Shown one piece after another: positions 25,117 to 35,984 of a stretch of 64,000 nucleotides of DNA (its first letter is position 1; the number at the start of each line of letters is the position of its first letter). This stretch comes from SHZL01 sp963815185 (GTDB taxonomy: Bacteria; Pseudomonadota; Gammaproteobacteria; Xanthomonadales; SZUA-36), in the NCBI GenBank assembly GCA_963815185.1, contig CAWFGC010000011.1:434001-498000 (forward strand). Reading direction: 5' to 3'. The notes below the pieces were generated by a model that searched no databases, was not told the origin of the DNA, and saw only the letters and a program-made list of their open reading frames with translations. Both the position numbers and the translations under genes were made by a program.

Positions 25117-25578
25117 TCAGCCTCCGCTCGATGGTGTCTGGGTGGCCTCGGTGTGGCCGGCTTTTTCCAATGCATCCGCCACTTCCGGCGGCATGTAGTT
25201 TTCATCGTGCTTGGCCAGCACTTCACTGGCCTGGAACTGGCCTGAATCGTCCAGCGCGCCGCGCGCGATGACCCCTTTGCCCTCGCTGAACAGGTCCGGC
25301 AATATGCCGACGTAATGGACCTGCATTTCTTTCGCACCGTCGGTGACGGTAAATTGCACCGCCAGGCCATCTTCGGCCCGTTGCACACTGCCGGTTTCGA
25401 CCAGGCCGCCGAGCCGGAACTGCCGCCCAACCGGCATGGCTTGCGCGGCAATTTCGCTCGGGCTCTGGAAGTAGAGCAGGTTCTCCTGCAAGGAATAGAA
25501 GGCGATGGTGCTGGCCACGCCCACACCGGCGAGGATCAGCAGCGCTCCGATCAGGCGGCGTTTACGGGTTGGCGTCAT
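25117..25578 (-). CDS. ccmE: Heme chaperone CcmE
   Basis: The 153-residue product has an N-terminal anchor (RLIGALLILAGVGVA), the OB-fold core (FRLGGLVETGSVQ, FTVTDGAKEMQVHYVGILPDLFSEGKGVIARG) and the heme-binding motif LAKHDENYMPPEV, whose His bonds covalently to heme. CcmE receives heme from CcmABCD and passes it to CcmF. It overlaps ccmD by 17 bases and stops six bases before ccmF. Length and motifs are normal. Confidence 0.95.
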   Translation of the reverse strand: MTPTRKRRLIGALLILAGVGVASTIAFYSLQENLLYFQSPSEIAAQAMPVGRQFRLGGLVETGSVQRAEDGLAVQFTVTDGAKEMQVHYVGILPDLFSEGKGVIARGALDDSGQFQASEVLAKHDENYMPPEVADALEKAGHTEATQTPSSGG

Positions 25579-25729
25579 GATGTCGTTCTCCAGAATATGA
25601 TTTTTTCTGCTGCAGCAAGCGGATGTTGCGCAAGGCGGTGCGCTGCTTCAGCAAGGGCGCCAGCGCCGTCCATAACAGGATCAGTGCTGAAACAATGTAA
25701 GAAGACCAGATGAAGGGCGCATGGTTCAT
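25562..25729 (-). CDS. ccmD: Heme exporter accessory protein CcmD
   Basis: This 55-residue protein has one membrane helix (IWSSYIVSALILLWTALAPLL) and a basic tail, as in CcmD, which helps release holo-CcmE from CcmABC. Its ATG at 25729 overlaps the ccmC stop; a longer upstream start would add 13 residues inside ccmC and is rejected. Identification rests largely on position between ccmC and ccmE and on topology. Confidence 0.88.
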   Translation of the reverse strand: MNHAPFIWSSYIVSALILLWTALAPLLKQRTALRNIRLLQQKKSYSGERHHDANP

Positions 25730-26553
25730 TGGGCCGTCTCCCCGCGTGCAATCTCTCCCTCGTCCCACTTGACGACCTCGCGAATCCAGCCTTTACGCAG
25801 GTCCTGCTGCAACAGCATCACCCGCGCCCGCGTCAGCAAATTGGCGGCGTAAAAAAACTTGGTGGCGACCGTCATGATCAGCAACGGCCACAGCATGCTG
25901 ATGTGAATATGGCTGCCGGTGATGCCGACACTGCTGTCCTGGTGCAGGGTGTTCCACCATTTGACCGAGAAATGAATGATGGGCAGATTGACCATGCCCA
26001 CCAGCGCCAGCAGACAGGCTGCGCGGGCCGCTTTGCGCGGTTCGTCGTAGGCGCTGAAAAGACCCATCACGCCCAGATACAGAAACAGCAATACCAGTTC
26101 GCTGGTCAGGCGCGCATCCCAGACCCAGTAGGTGCCCCAGGTGGGCCGCCCCCAAAGGGAGCCGGAAACCAGTGCCGCCAGCGTAAATGCCGCGCCTATC
26201 GGCGCGCTGCTCATGGCGAGGATTTCCATCATGCGCACACGCCAGACCAGCGCAATGAATCCCATCACCGCCATCAGCCCATAGATCATCATGGACATCC
26301 AGGCCGCGGGCACGTGAATATACATGATGCGAAAACTCTCGCCCTGCAGGTAATCCGGCGGCGCTTTGAACAGGCCGAGATAAAGTCCCCAGGCGGCCAG
26401 CCCGGCGAACACGATCCACAACCAGGGAATCAGTTTGCCGGCGAAGGCAAAAAACCATGGCGGTGAACCCATTTTGTGAATGAACATCACCAGGGCATTC
26501 TTGCGTGGCTTGTTGCTTTGTTTGCTATTCATTAGGTCGATTTGAAGATTCAT
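25726..26553 (-). CDS. ccmC: Heme transporter subunit CcmC
   Basis: The product has six membrane helices and the tryptophan-rich heme-handling motif WGTYWVWDARLTSELVL, with flanking periplasmic His residues (MYIHVPAAW and IIHFSVKWWNTLHQ). CcmC loads heme onto CcmE. The start at 26553 overlaps the ccmB stop (ATGA), which supports it, although it gives an N-terminal extension of about 20 residues compared with usual CcmC. Internal ATGs at 26532 and 26487 are alternatives. Confidence 0.93.
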   Translation of the reverse strand: MNLQIDLMNSKQSNKPRKNALVMFIHKMGSPPWFFAFAGKLIPWLWIVFAGLAAWGLYLGLFKAPPDYLQGESFRIMYIHVPAAWMSMMIYGLMAVMGFIALVWRVRMMEILAMSSAPIGAAFTLAALVSGSLWGRPTWGTYWVWDARLTSELVLLFLYLGVMGLFSAYDEPRKAARAACLLALVGMVNLPIIHFSVKWWNTLHQDSSVGITGSHIHISMLWPLLIMTVATKFFYAANLLTRARVMLLQQDLRKGWIREVVKWDEGEIARGETAQ

Positions 26554-27245
26554 GAAAGACTGATTTTGAGTGCTGCCGCGGTAGCGAACGGCGCCAAAGT
26601 GAGCGATGTTATCAAGCCCGCGAGTAACAAACCGAGAAATGCGTTATACGGCAAACCATCCACCGCGGCCATGATACCACCGGTGGCGATAATCAGAACC
26701 GGCACATACAGCGGAAATATCAGCAGCGAGAGTAGCTGCCCGCCGCGGCGCAGGCTGACGGTCAGACCAACGCCAATGGCGCCGATCAGGCTCAGGATCG
26801 GTGTGGCCAGGGCCAGGCTGGCGACCATCACCCCCATGGCCTGGTTTGGCAAATTCATCCAGATCGCCAGCAAGGGCGACAACAGCACCAGCGGTACGCC
26901 GGCCACCAGCCAATGCGCCAGCGTCTTGGCCAGCGCAATCAGCGTCAGCGGATGGCCACTGATCAAATATTGTTCCAGGGTGCCGTCCTCGAAATCCGAG
27001 CGAAACAGGCCATCAAGGGAAATAACCGTTGCCAGCAGCGCGGCGATCCACAATACGCCGGGCGCAATGCGCGCCAGCAACGCGGGCCCCGGGCCGATAC
27101 CCAGCGGAAACAGGCTGACCACCACCAGCAGGAACATCAAGGGATACAGCAGTTCCGTGCGGCGGCGAAAAGCCAGCAACAGGTCGCGGCGCAACAGCGC
27201 AACAAAGGCGCGCGACATGCTGGCACCATGCTGGCTGTCGTTCAT
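26550..27245 (-). CDS. ccmB: Heme exporter subunit CcmB
   Basis: The 231-residue membrane protein starts MNDSQHGASM, then AFVALLRRDLLLAFRRR, and has six helices with the FEDGTLEQYLISG block typical of CcmB. It forms the ABC membrane partner of CcmA in the CcmABCD complex that releases heme-loaded CcmE. It overlaps ccmA and ccmC by four bases each, which indicates translational coupling. Confidence 0.93.
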   Translation of the reverse strand: MNDSQHGASMSRAFVALLRRDLLLAFRRRTELLYPLMFLLVVVSLFPLGIGPGPALLARIAPGVLWIAALLATVISLDGLFRSDFEDGTLEQYLISGHPLTLIALAKTLAHWLVAGVPLVLLSPLLAIWMNLPNQAMGVMVASLALATPILSLIGAIGVGLTVSLRRGGQLLSLLIFPLYVPVLIIATGGIMAAVDGLPYNAFLGLLLAGLITSLTLAPFATAAALKISLS

Positions 27246-27838
27246 GCGCTGCTATGGCCTGAAACGAGTTGAATTTCCGTCTTGCCTTCGATCGGCGGGC
27301 GATGATTGCCGTGGGTGGCAACAACGCAGGCGCCGCCGTCGCTGCTGTGTTCCTGCAACAGCCGGTCGACCAGGCCGATGCCTTCATTGTCCAGATTGGA
27401 ATAGGGCTCATCGAGCAGCCACAGCTCCGCGCGGCTCAGTAACAGACGCGCCAGCGCACAGCGCTTGCGCTGGCCGGCGGACAAGGTTCGGGCCAGTTGA
27501 TCCGCCACCCGGTACAAGCCTAGCTGTTCGATCACCGCGGCCACGCTACGTGTGCCGCTACCCAGAAAATCACGCGCGAAACGCACGTTCTCGACCACGG
27601 TCAGGTCATCCTTGATCGCGAGCAAATGGCCGACGTAGGCGGTACCCGCCGCCGTGGATTTGATATTGCCTTCGCTGGCGGTCAGAATGCCGGCCAGCAA
27701 GCGGATCAACGTGGTTTTGCCACATCCATTGGCGCCGGTGACCAGCAGCAATCCACCGGCATCCAGCTGGAAATCCAGTGGTTTGAAAACCGGTTGAAAA
27801 TAGCGTTCAAAAGCAAGCTGTGAGACGGTAAGCATCAA
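27242..27838 (-). CDS. ccmA: Heme exporter ATP-binding protein CcmA
   Basis: The 198-residue ABC ATPase has Walker A GANGCGKTTL near residue 35, signature LSAGQRKRCALARL near 130 and Walker B LWLLDEPYSNLD. It is the first gene of the minus-strand ccm operon (ccmABCDEFGHI, 27838 down to 20984), where nearly every junction overlaps. ATP hydrolysis by CcmA drives release of holo-CcmE. The length is normal for CcmA. Confidence 0.95.
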   Translation of the reverse strand: MMLTVSQLAFERYFQPVFKPLDFQLDAGGLLLVTGANGCGKTTLIRLLAGILTASEGNIKSTAAGTAYVGHLLAIKDDLTVVENVRFARDFLGSGTRSVAAVIEQLGLYRVADQLARTLSAGQRKRCALARLLLSRAELWLLDEPYSNLDNEGIGLVDRLLQEHSSDGGACVVATHGNHRPPIEGKTEIQLVSGHSSA

Positions 27839-27982
27839 ATCGGAAGCAGTGTCATTTCAGAGTTCGCGCTATGCTACGGACTCGCCGAGGCCAAGTCCAT
27901 TGCCGAACCCCGGGAAATTGATGCAGATCATCGCATCTTTTGCTTTCCTGACCAGATTGGAACTTGTATTGGAATCTTTACC

Positions 27983-29357
27983 ATGAGCGGATACGATTTC
28001 GACCTATTGGTGCTGGGCGCCGGATCGGGCGGCGTGCGGGCCGCACGCGTCGCAGCCGCGCATGGGGCCCGGGTGGCCATTTGCGAGGAAAGCCGGGTGG
28101 GCGGCACCTGTGTCATCCGCGGTTGTGTGCCGAAAAAACTGCTGGTCTACGCTTCGCATTTTTCCGAAGATTTCGCCGATGCGGCGGGCTTTGGCTGGAC
28201 GGTGCCGGAGCCCGGTTTCAGTTGGCCCGGGCTGATTGCGGCCAAAAACCGTGAAATTGACCGCCTGAATCAGATCTACCTGCAACTGCTGGAAGAATCC
28301 GGCGTGGTCGTGTTGCAACAGCATGCCAGTTTCATCGATCCGCACAGCGTCCGCGTGGGTGAGCAGGCCATTACCGCCGAGTACATCCTCATCGCTACCG
28401 GCGGGCACCCCTGGGTGCCGGAAATTCCGGGCATCGAACATGCGATCACGTCTGATCAGGCCTTCGACCTGCCTGAGCTGCCAGCACGGGTAGTGATCGT
28501 AGGCGGCGGCTATATCGCCTGCGAATTTGCCGGTATTTTCAATGGCCTGGGCAGCCAGGTGACGCAGGTGTACCGCGGTGATGCGTTGCTGCGGGGCTTC
28601 GATCAGGATGTGCGGGCCGTTGTGACCGCAGAAATGCGCAAGAAGGGTATCGATGTGCATGCTGGAGCGCCAGGTCGACCGGCTTGATGCAGCCGCTTCC
28701 GCTCTGGGTGTGACGCTCGATAATGGAAAGATTTTGCCGGCGGATCAGGTCTTGTACGCAACCGGGCGTGTGCCCAACGTGCGCTCCCTCGATCTCGAGA
28801 ACAGTGGGGTGGCGTTGCATCCGGGAGGCTGGGTTTTGGTGGATGAGCATTCGCGCACCAATGTGGCGCATATTTACGCGGTCGGCGATGTGACCAGCCG
28901 CGTCAATCTGACACCGGTCGCCATATACGAGGGACATGCATTTGCCGATTCGGTGTTTGGCGGGAATTTACGGCCGGTGGGGCATGAATTTATCCCATCG
29001 GCGGTTTTTTGCCAGCCGCCGGTGGCGGCCATCGGCTTCACTGAAAGCGAGGCGATGACCCATTATGGCGAAATCGATGTCTACCGTTCGGATTTCCGGC
29101 CGCTGAAACACACCCTGTCGGGACGGCGGGAGAAGACCATGATGAAACTGATTGTGGCAAAAGCCAGTCAAAGGGTGGTTGGCATTCATATTGTGGGTAT
29201 GGATGCGCCTGAAATTGTTCAGGGTTTTGCCGTTGCAGTAAAATCCGGGCTGAGCAAACAGCAGTTCGACGCGACGATTGGCATACACCCCACCGCAGCG
29301 GAAGAACTGGTTACAATGCGCAAACCCATCAATCGACAGGGTCAGGGAAGAGGTTGA
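27983..29357 (+). CDS. gor: Glutathione-disulfide reductase, frameshifted
   Basis: The N-terminal frame has the FAD loop LGAGSGGVRAAR, the redox pair GGTCVIRGCVPKK and the NADPH-binding GGGYIACEFAG. A second frame from about 28665 continues with LYATGRVPNV, the FAD block YAVGDVT and the dimer-domain end GIHPTAAEELVTMR. The 1375 bases are one more than a multiple of three, and similarity switches frame near 28665-28680 (after GIDVHAG), so a single extra base explains the break. The enzyme regenerates reduced glutathione with NADPH. The subtilase gene starts three bases after its stop. Confidence 0.88.
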
Positions 29358-29360
29358 ATC

Positions 29361-32300
29361 ATGGTTTCAGGATGGAAACAATTCCTGGTGTTGCTGGCCC
29401 TGGTGCTGCCTTCAGCAGTGATGGCGGAAAGCAACAGCGGACAGCCCGGCCACCTGCAGCGCTATGTCATTGAACTCAAGGACGCGCCTCTGGCCAGCTT
29501 CGCCGGCGGCGAACCCCCCAGTGCTGCATTGATCGCGCCTGAGGAACGACTGGAAGCCACCAGTCCCGCGGTCACGGGTGCGCGTAAACTCGACGTGCGT
29601 ACACCGCGATCCCAGAACTACCTGCGCTACCTGGACAGAACGCACGATGCCTTCCGCCTCGATGCCGCCGTGTTGCTCGGCCGTACCGTCAATCCGGTTT
29701 CCGTTTACCGCAATGCGCTGAATGGAATGGCCGTGGATCTGACGGCTGCGGAGGCTGAAGCCCTGGCAAAGTCGCCCTACGTCAAATCCATCCGCAAGGA
29801 CACTCGAAACCGCCTGGAGACGGACGCCGGTCCGGAGTGGATTGGCGCCGGCGAGATCTGGACGGGCGACAGCGGTTTTCCCGCCACCAAGGGGGAGGGT
29901 GTGGTCATCGGCATGATCGATTCCGGAATCAACTGGGATCATCCCTCCTTTGCCGATCCCGGCAACGACGGCTACCACTATACCAACCCATTCGGCTCGC
30001 AGCTCGGTTTGTGCAGCGATACTGAGGTCAAGTGCAATGGCAAACTGGTGGGCGTCTACGATTTTGTCGAAGACGACCCCGACACCACCGACGTAGTGGA
30101 GGAAAACAACAATGGCAAAGACAATTCCGGCCACGGCAGCCACACCTCTTCGATTGCCGCCGGCAATGTTTTGAATGTGACCGTCAACGGCACTGCGAAT
30201 GCGAAGATATCCGGTGTGGCCCCGCATGCCAATATCGTCGCCTACCGCGTCTGTTACATCGGCGATCCGCCTGACCCGGGAGGCGGCGGATGTCTGGGTT
30301 CGGCCATTCTTTCGGCCATCGACCAGGCGATTGCAGACGGCGTGGATGTGATCAATTATTCGATCGGCACCGACGCATTCAATCCCTGGGCTCCCGGCAG
30401 CATACCGCAGGCGTTTCTCAACGCGCGCAATGCCGGTATTTTCGTCGCCACTTCGGCCGGTAATGAAGGTCCGAATGCCGGCACTGTCGGCTCTCCGGCC
30501 AATGCGCCGTGGGTGGTTGGCGTCGGCAACGCTTCGCACAACCGTATTTTTGCCAGCATCGTGCAGAACCTGAGCGGGGGTGATACCCAGCCGCCCGGTG
30601 ATCTGATCGGCGCCAGCCTCAGCGCAGGGCTTGGCACCCGCAAGATCGTATATGCCGGGGATTATGGCTCCGCCCTGTGCGGCACGGGTGAGGCGGAAGC
30701 TGGCGGCCACTTGCTCCGGACAATAAGGGTTTGAGCAATCCCTGGAGTGGCCAGCACCCGTTCAATGGTGAGATCGTGGTATGCGATCGCGGCACCTATG
30801 GCCGCGTGGAAAAAGGCAAGAACGTGATGCTGGCCGGGGCGGGGGGCTACATCCTCGCCAATACCGAGACTGGATGGCGAATCGATTGTCGCCGATGACC
30901 ATTGCCTGCCCGGCAGCCACATCGGCGAACAGGATGGCGACAAACTGCGCGCCTGGCTGGCCAGTGGCAGCAACCATATGGGCTCGCTCTCGGGGTTTAC
31001 CCTGGCCAAGGATGATAAATTCGGCGACCAGATTTTCAGCAGCAGCTCCCGCGGCCCGGCCTTGTCACCGGTGCAGGATACCTTGAAGCCCAACCTGATT
31101 GCGCCCGGCACCGAGATTCTGGCGGCTTCGAATGTGGCTGGAGAGTTCCTGGTCCTGTCGGGAACTTCGATGGCTTCGCCGCATATCGCGGGTTCGGCCG
31201 CATTGATACGTGCCGTGCACCCCGACTGGAGCGTGGCGCAAATTGCATCCTCACTGGAAACGACGGCGACTGCGGCCCTGGCCAAAGACAGTGATGGCGG
31301 CGTGGCAACGCCGTTTGATCGTGGCGCCGGCCGCCCACGTCTGGGTGAAGCCGTCAATGCGGGGCTATACCTGGATGTGACCGGAACGGAATTCACCAGC
31401 GCCAATCCTTTGTCCGGCGGGAATCCGAAAAACCTCAACCTGAGCGGTCTGGTGGACTCTGCCTGCCAGGGCATTTGCACCTTGAATCGCAAGGTCAAAG
31501 ACCAGATGGGTGGTGGCAGTTGGAGCGCCACGGCAGAGCATTTTCCCGCTGGCGTCAGTGTCAAGATCACACCGGCCAATTTCTCTTTGACCAATGGCGG
31601 TTCGCAGTCATTGACGGTCGAAATCAACTTGCAGGCGAGCGGAATCATCGGTGAATGGGTTTACGGCGATATTCTGCTGACGGCCGCCGGTTCGCCGGAC
31701 CAGGCCCTGACGGTGGCGGTGTTTTCATCGGGCGGCAATCTGCCTGATCAATGGACGATTACCGACAATCGCGATGTAGGGTCGGCGGAATTCACCCTGG
31801 ACAATTTGGTGGCGCTGCCGGATGCCACCTTTACCAGCGGCGGACTGGTGGCGCCGAAAAGAACGAAGCAAACGCTGAAGGAAGACCCGACGAATGATGA
31901 TCCTTTTGACGGCGGTCAGGGGGTATACACCGTCTGGCACAATCTGCCCCAGGGCGGCTTGTGGCTGCATGCCGAGACGCTGAGTTCCAGTGCCGACGAT
32001 GTGGATTTGTTCGTCGGCCGCGATGACAACGAGGATGGCGTCGCCGATGCAGAGGAGCAGTTGTGCGAGAGCACGACGCCCTCCGATCTGGAAAATTGTG
32101 ACCTGTTCAATCTCCCCGCCGGGAACTACTGGATCGTGGTGCAGAACTGGGATGGCGGCCTGCCGGCGGACGATGACGTCACGCTGCTGAGCGCGGCCAT
32201 CAACCGGTCTAACAGTTCAACGCTGGTGGCAAGCGGCCCCGGCATCGTTGGTGATCACGAACCGTTCACCGTGCGCGTCAGTTGGAGCAACATCAATGCA

Positions 32301-33521
32301 CCGTCAGGGACGCAATGGCTGGGTGCAGTAGGCATCGGCTCAAGTCGCAGCACCCCCTACAATATCGGAATCATCCCGGTGCGTTTCAACCGCGATGGCT
32401 ACGATACCTCGCGGACACTGCCGCTGATGAACGGGATCGATCAAAAACTGGCGCTGGCCGGCAATGCAAAGCACGAGCGCTTGTTTATCGACATTCCGCC
32501 GGGCGTGACGGCGCTGAACATTACCGCCAATGGCGCCACCAGCGCTCAAAGCGACGGGCTCAGCATGCAAGTTTACCGGCAGGCTTTTAACGCCGCGTTG
32601 AGCAATCCGCCTTTCGCCAAATTGCCAGCCGCGCTGACAGCGCTTGCATCTGCATCCGGTTCGGGCGGCAACGGCCCGGCCATCGCGCTCTCCGGTTCGG
32701 TTGCCCAAGGCCGCTATTTCGTCAAGCTGAGCAACACTTCCGCCAGTGCCGCCAGGGTCACCATCACGGCGACGGCAACGTCGGGTGCATCGACTCTGAA
32801 TCCCCACCGCGGACTGTGGGATTTCGACCGCGCTATTTCGCAGGGTGCGGAGTGGAACGGAACCGGCGCGGTCAGGTTTTCGATCTGGTATGCCTACGAT
32901 GAAGCGGGCCAGCCCACCTGGTACCTTGCCAGTGGCTCCGCGGTCACGGGAAATATCTGGACCGCCGATCTGATGCGCGTGACCAATGACGGCGAAGAGC
33001 AACAGGAAACGATCGTCGGCAAGCTTTCGATTACCTTCATTGCCAACGACCGGCTGATCTACAGTTACACCCTGCTCGGCCAGTCGGGCTTCGACAGCAT
33101 GCACCCGAACGGCCCGAATACCTGTCCGGTTGTCGGCGGAGGCCCAAAGAGCTATACCGGCCATTGGTATCGAGGTATGTCCGGGCTGGGGGGGGCGACG
33201 GTACTGGCTTACTCTAACGCCAACGCGCAGGTGCATTATATCTTCGACGCAAACGGCGAGCCGCGCTGGGTGCTCGCTGCGCACGACAATGACCCGTCGC
33301 CCGTCCCGGGCGTGCTGCAGTTGCTGCAGTTCAACGGCTTTTGTGCGGTCTGCACGCCGGCGGATGTAAGCTATCAGAATGCCGGTAACATCAGTTATGC
33401 CTTTGGCACCGAGATTAGCGGCAACTGGACGCTGAATCTGGACCTGGATTCACCCCTGGCGCAGAGCATCGACCGTGCCGACAGCGTGGTGAAATTGTCC
33501 GATGCCCTGAGTTGCGAATGA
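29361..33521 (+). CDS. Large secreted subtilisin-like protease (S8), frameshifted
   Basis: A signal peptide (ends AVMA) is followed by an I9-type propeptide (about 30-150) and the S8 domain with Asp187 in VIGMIDSGINWDHP, His258 in NSGHGSHTS, an Asn in TSAGNEGPNAG, and the nucleophile in LSGTSMASPHIAG (codon at 31167). Between the Asn and Ser boxes a PA-like insert is broken by at least two frameshifts, near 30695-30725 and 30873. After the protease domain come a fibronectin-like region, a pre-peptidase C-terminal domain and a terminal GLWDFDRA-type beta domain. It probably degrades proteins outside the cell. It starts three bases after gor. Confidence 0.85.
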
Positions 33522-33524
33522 CCA

Positions 33525-34817
33525 TTATTGCCCGTTGGCCCAATGCCGGATGATTCCGACCAGCCGCGCGCAATCCTCAAAGCTGTTGTACAGCGGCACC
33601 GGCGCCACGCGGATCACGTCGGGTTCGCGCCAGTCCGGAACCACGCCTTGCTGTTCCAGGTGATCGAAGAGCTTTCTGCCCGCTTCGCGCCCGGCGAGCA
33701 CGCGCAGTGACAACTGGCAGCCGCGGCGCTGCGCCTGTGCCGGCGTGATGATCTGCAGCGCTTCACCGAGTTCTTCGTCAACCTGCTTCGCCAGCCAGTC
33801 TGTCATGGCGATGGATTTTCGCCGCAAGGCAGCCATGCCTGCGCGCTCGAACACCTCGAGCGAAGCACGCAAAGGCGCCATCGCCAGCGTGGTATGGGTG
33901 GAAAGTTGCCAGGCATCGGCACCCGGTGCCGGGTTGAATTCCGGCGCCATCCTGAAGCGCGTGGCCAGATCGTTGCCGAACCAGCCGTTGAGCCGGGGCA
34001 GGTCGCTGCGGCCATGGTGGCGCTCATCGACGAACATGCCGCCGACCGAGCCGGGACCCGCGTTGAGGTACTTGTAAGTACACCAGGCAGCAAAATCACA
34101 GCCGCTGTCTTTCAGGGACAAGGGGATGTTGCCGATGCCGTGCGCGAGGTCGAAACCAACGTTCGAGCCGCATGCCCGCGCGGCGGCGGCGATGCGGCCG
34201 AGGTCGAATACCTGCCCGGTGGCATACTGCACGCCGGGCCACAGGACCAGCGCCACGCTTTGCCCGTGCTTGCGCAAATACGCTTCAATCTGTTCCTCTT
34301 CCAGCAATCGCTCGCCATCCGGGGGTGAAAGTTCCACCAGGCAATCAGCCGGGTCCAGTTGGTGCAAGCGAATTTGCGATTCCACCGCATAGCGGTCAGA
34401 AGGAAAGGCGTGCTGTTCGATCAGAATGCGCCGCCGCGCGCCTTGCGGCCGGTAAAAACTGATCATCGCCAGGTGCAGATTGACCGTCAGCGTGTTCATC
34501 GTGGCAATTTCATGCTCGCCCACGCCGAGCATCGCCGCCTGGCCGGCACGCAAGCCCTGGTGGTAGGTGATCCACGGCCGTTCGCCGCTGAAGTGCCCGT
34601 CGACCGCACGATCTCTCCAGGCGGCCAGCACTTCCTCCAGCGCCGATGGCACCGACCGATGCTGCAGGCCCAGCGAGTTGCCGCAGAAGTACAATTTATC
34701 GCTGCCGTCCGCGTTTTTGGGAAAGCTGAATTCCGCGCGAAAGTCGCGCAGCGGATCGGCGAGGTCCAGCCGCCGCGCGGTCTGCAGCAGCGTTTCATCA
34801 CGTGTTTTGCCGGTCAT
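33525..34817 (-). CDS. kynU: Kynureninase
   Basis: The 430-residue PLP enzyme splits kynurenine to anthranilate and alanine. Visible features: YFCGNSLGLQ near the start, STHTTLAMAPL, GFDLAHGIGN with a PLP-contacting Asp, and the Schiff-base Lys in CTYKYLNAGPGS. Length and motifs fit KynU. ATG 34817 is chosen; the open frame continues about 138 codons upstream but is antisense to queA there. It is convergent with the subtilase, with only three bases between. No other kynurenine-pathway gene is in the window. Confidence 0.93.
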   Translation of the reverse strand: MTGKTRDETLLQTARRLDLADPLRDFRAEFSFPKNADGSDKLYFCGNSLGLQHRSVPSALEEVLAAWRDRAVDGHFSGERPWITYHQGLRAGQAAMLGVGEHEIATMNTLTVNLHLAMISFYRPQGARRRILIEQHAFPSDRYAVESQIRLHQLDPADCLVELSPPDGERLLEEEQIEAYLRKHGQSVALVLWPGVQYATGQVFDLGRIAAAARACGSNVGFDLAHGIGNIPLSLKDSGCDFAAWCTYKYLNAGPGSVGGMFVDERHHGRSDLPRLNGWFGNDLATRFRMAPEFNPAPGADAWQLSTHTTLAMAPLRASLEVFERAGMAALRRKSIAMTDWLAKQVDEELGEALQIITPAQAQRRGCQLSLRVLAGREAGRKLFDHLEQQGVVPDWREPDVIRVAPVPLYNSFEDCARLVGIIRHWANGQ

Positions 34818-34964
34818 TTCAATCGGTTTCCTCACGGTTTTTGCAGTACCGGAACAATTACCGGATTGGGCGATTATACGGGTGAAGATGGTTATGGCAC
34901 GATCAGGCAGGGCGCCCGAGGTTACAATGCCCCATTTTTCGTACGCTACCGTTTCGAGGATGTT

Positions 34965-35984
34965 TTGCAACGCAGCGACTTTCATTTTGAATTGCCTGCT
35001 GAACTGATCGCCCAGCAGCCGCTGGAACGGCGTTCGGCCAGCCGCTTGCTGCGTCTTTCGCGCGGCAGTGGCCGTTTCAGCGACCACCGCTTTGAGCAAC
35101 TGCCGGACCTGCTCGAGCCGGATGACCTGCTGGTATTCAACGATACACGGGTCATTCCCGCCCGGCTTTATGGACACAAGCAAACCGGCGGCAAGCTTGA
35201 AATACTGATCGAGCGCGTATTGGATGATCACAGTTGTCTGGCCCAGATCCGGGTCAGCAAATCACCATCGGCGGGAACCGCCCTGGTGCTGGAAGACGGC
35301 ACCTTGCTGCAGGTCGAAGACCGCGAGCACGACTTCTTTCGCCTGCGCTCCGATGGTGAGCCCATGAGCGGCTTGCTGGCGCGCCTGGGACACATGCCGC
35401 TGCCGCCCTATATCCGGCGCGCAGACTCGGTCCAGGACCGCGATCGCTACCAAACCGTTTACGCCCGCCGCCCGGGCGCGGTGGCAGCGCCCACGGCCGG
35501 ATTGCATTTCGATCAGCCGTTACTGCAGGCCCTTACAGAGCGTGGCATACGCCAGGTGTCGGTCACCTTGCACGTCGGCGCGGCGACGTTTCAGCCGGTG
35601 CGCGTGGACCGTATCGAAGACCACCGCATGCACGCCGAGTACCTGGAAGTATCGGCCGGGGTCTGCGCTGCGGTAGCGCGAACACGAGCGCGGGGCGGGC
35701 GCGTCATCGCGGTGGGCACGACCTCCGTGCGCAGCCTGGAAACCGCGGCCGGCGGCGGAACGCTGCAGGCCTTCAGTGGCGACAGCAGGATATTCATTTA
35801 TCCCGGCTACGAATTTCGCGTGGTGGACGGCCTGATCACCAACTTCCACCTGCCGGAATCTACTTTGCTGATGCTGGTCAGCGCATTTGCCGGTCTCGAT
35901 CGGGTTCGTGCCGCCTACCAGCATGCGATCCAGGCGCGTTACCGCTTTTTCAGCTATGGTGACGCGATGCTGTTGCTGCCATGA
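34965..35984 (+). CDS. queA: S-adenosylmethionine:tRNA ribosyltransferase-isomerase QueA
   Basis: The 339-residue product matches QueA from its first residues (SDFHFELPAELIAQ-P) through LLVFNDTRVIPARL, VGTTSVRSLE and NFHLPESTLLMLVSAF. QueA transfers ribose from SAM to 7-aminomethyl-7-deazaguanine in tRNA. The start is TTG 34965 behind GAGGA; no ATG fits the family N-terminus. The stop overlaps the tgt start. It heads the queA-tgt-yajC-secDF series found in many gammaproteobacteria. Confidence 0.93.
   Translation: MQRSDFHFELPAELIAQQPLERRSASRLLRLSRGSGRFSDHRFEQLPDLLEPDDLLVFNDTRVIPARLYGHKQTGGKLEILIERVLDDHSCLAQIRVSKSPSAGTALVLEDGTLLQVEDREHDFFRLRSDGEPMSGLLARLGHMPLPPYIRRADSVQDRDRYQTVYARRPGAVAAPTAGLHFDQPLLQALTERGIRQVSVTLHVGAATFQPVRVDRIEDHRMHAEYLEVSAGVCAAVARTRARGGRVIAVGTTSVRSLETAAGGGTLQAFSGDSRIFIYPGYEFRVVDGLITNFHLPESTLLMLVSAFAGLDRVRAAYQHAIQARYRFFSYGDAMLLLP

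Noticed and set aside
29412..30710. 432-codon minus-strand open frame
   Set aside because: Antisense to the subtilase S8 domain, whose catalytic motifs make the plus strand the coding one.
34817..35231. Longer kynureninase start upstream of 34817
   Set aside because: The extra 138 codons are antisense to queA and do not resemble kynureninase.
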